DNA from: Bdellovibrionales bacterium | GTDB taxonomy: Bacteria > Bdellovibrionota > Bdellovibrionia > Bdellovibrionales > UBA1609 | DNA length: 14,462 bases | Reading direction: 5' to 3' | NCBI GenBank assembly: GCA_027451425.1 | Contig: DAIDJH010000011.1 | Coordinates: forward strand, 1 to 14,462 | Shown here: in pieces, positions 13,931 through 14,462 of the stretch | Layout of the letters: each line of letters opens with the position of its first letter | Numbering within the stretch: the first letter of the stretch is position 1 | Translations under genes and position numbers: made by a program | The notes under the pieces: model-generated | What the model saw: the letters and a program-made list of their open reading frames with translations, nothing else | Told to the model about the DNA's origin: nothing | Database searches by the model: none

Positions 13931-14462
13931 ATGCCACTTATAAAAAAAGCCGATAATGTGATGTGGGACAAACTGCGCGGATTTGAAAAGGCCGCCATTT
14001 TACTCAACTATCTTGGCCCGACAGCGGCAAAGCTTCTATTTCGACATGTTGACGACGGTGATATCCGAAAACTTTTGGGAACTATGCAGAAATTTCGAAT
14101 TGTCCCGGTCGAAATCACCAAAAAAGTTTTAGAAGAGTACTATGAAATGATCAGCGAAACGCAGGACTATATTTTCTCCGAAAAGCCGACGCAAAAGGAT
14201 ACCGTTGTTGAGGCAGTAGGTGAGGAGCGGGCGCGCGGAATTCTCGGTCACATGGCCTCGAGCGGCCCCATCCAGCGCACGCTTGAAAGCCTGGAACTCG
14301 TTGATTCAAAATCGCTTTCGAATTTTTTGATTAACGAACATCCACAAACTATAGCTGTAATTCTTGCCCATCTCGAGCCGGAAAAAAAAGGCGAAGTTTT
14401 GAAGCGGCTCCCTGAAACGCTCCAGGCTGAAGTTGTATTGCGCCTCTCCAATCTCGATCACG
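13931..14462 (+). CDS. fliG: Flagellar motor switch protein FliG, 3'-partial
   Basis: Switch-ring protein that binds FliF and receives torque from the stator, here cut by the window end after 177 residues (the family has about 330-345). ATG 13931 has AGGAG (13920-13924) six bases upstream. Residues 16-100 are the N-terminal FliF-binding domain (LRGFEKAAILLNYLGPTAAK, with typical helix pattern), followed by the middle domain with the conserved EHPQT motif (136-140) and AVILAHLEP that binds FliM. The C-terminal torque domain lies beyond the window. The N-terminal domain is recognisable but somewhat divergent in the FRHVDDGDIRKLLG region. Identification is secure from motif and gene order. Confidence 0.95.
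   Translation, partial: MPLIKKADNVMWDKLRGFEKAAILLNYLGPTAAKLLFRHVDDGDIRKLLGTMQKFRIVPVEITKKVLEEYYEMISETQDYIFSEKPTQKDTVVEAVGEERARGILGHMASSGPIQRTLESLELVDSKSLSNFLINEHPQTIAVILAHLEPEKKGEVLKRLPETLQAEVVLRLSNLDH

Noticed and set aside
1..14462. CRISPR array, insertion sequence or prophage
   Set aside because: No regularly spaced repeats, terminal inverted repeats, transposase or phage genes; all long stretches are ordinary chromosomal genes.

Overview
The window looks like chromosomal DNA from a flagellated, didermic Gram-negative bacterium, most probably a Bdellovibrionota or 'deltaproteobacterial'-grade lineage. The evidence is folate-dependent TrmFO (not TrmA) beside an Mla lipid-transport operon, a DciA-type helicase-loader protein, a lipoprotein and a flagellar basal-body operon headed by sigma-54 control elements. 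This placement is inference from gene content. Base composition and codon use look even throughout, and I see no mobile element, CRISPR array, tRNA or rRNA.

Layout from left to right. (1) 1-780 (+): the 3' part of a membrane-anchored left-handed beta-helix (hexapeptide-repeat) acyltransferase, cut by the window edge. (2) 772-2118 (-): trmFO, convergent with gene 1. (3) 2117-3422 (+): a PAS/degenerate-PilZ protein followed by a DciA (DUF721) protein; its first ATG overlaps the trmFO ATG on the opposite strand. (4) 6985-3310 (-): a tightly coupled operon of lipoprotein, mlaE, mlaF, mlaD and a secreted M23 peptidase, in which every junction is a short stop/start overlap. The M23 3' end runs antisense across the dciA 3' end. 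(5) 6986-7233: a divergent intergenic region with a near-consensus sigma-54 promoter facing right. (6) 7234-14462 (+): a flagellar operon of a large exported AMIN-like/TPR protein, a sigma-54 activator without a receiver domain, flgB, flgC, fliE, fliF and fliG (cut by the right edge).

How the genes may work together. The Mla permease (MlaE), ATPase (MlaF) and MCE substrate-binding protein (MlaD) should form an inner-membrane phospholipid transporter. The lipoprotein before it and the peptidoglycan hydrolase after it suggest an envelope-maintenance module; no mlaB or mlaC is present. In the flagellar block the sigma-54 promoter and the sigma-54 activator two genes on suggest a positive-feedback circuit driving MS-ring (FliF), switch (FliG) and proximal rod (FlgB, FlgC, FliE) synthesis. 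The TPR protein is a plausible extra, lineage-specific periplasmic part of the flagellar motor.

The least ordinary points are the TPR protein at the head of the basal-body operon, the very short leader implied by the sigma-54 promoter, the M23 gene whose signal peptide can only be read from a non-standard start, and the antisense overlap that encodes the M23 zinc-ligand motif.
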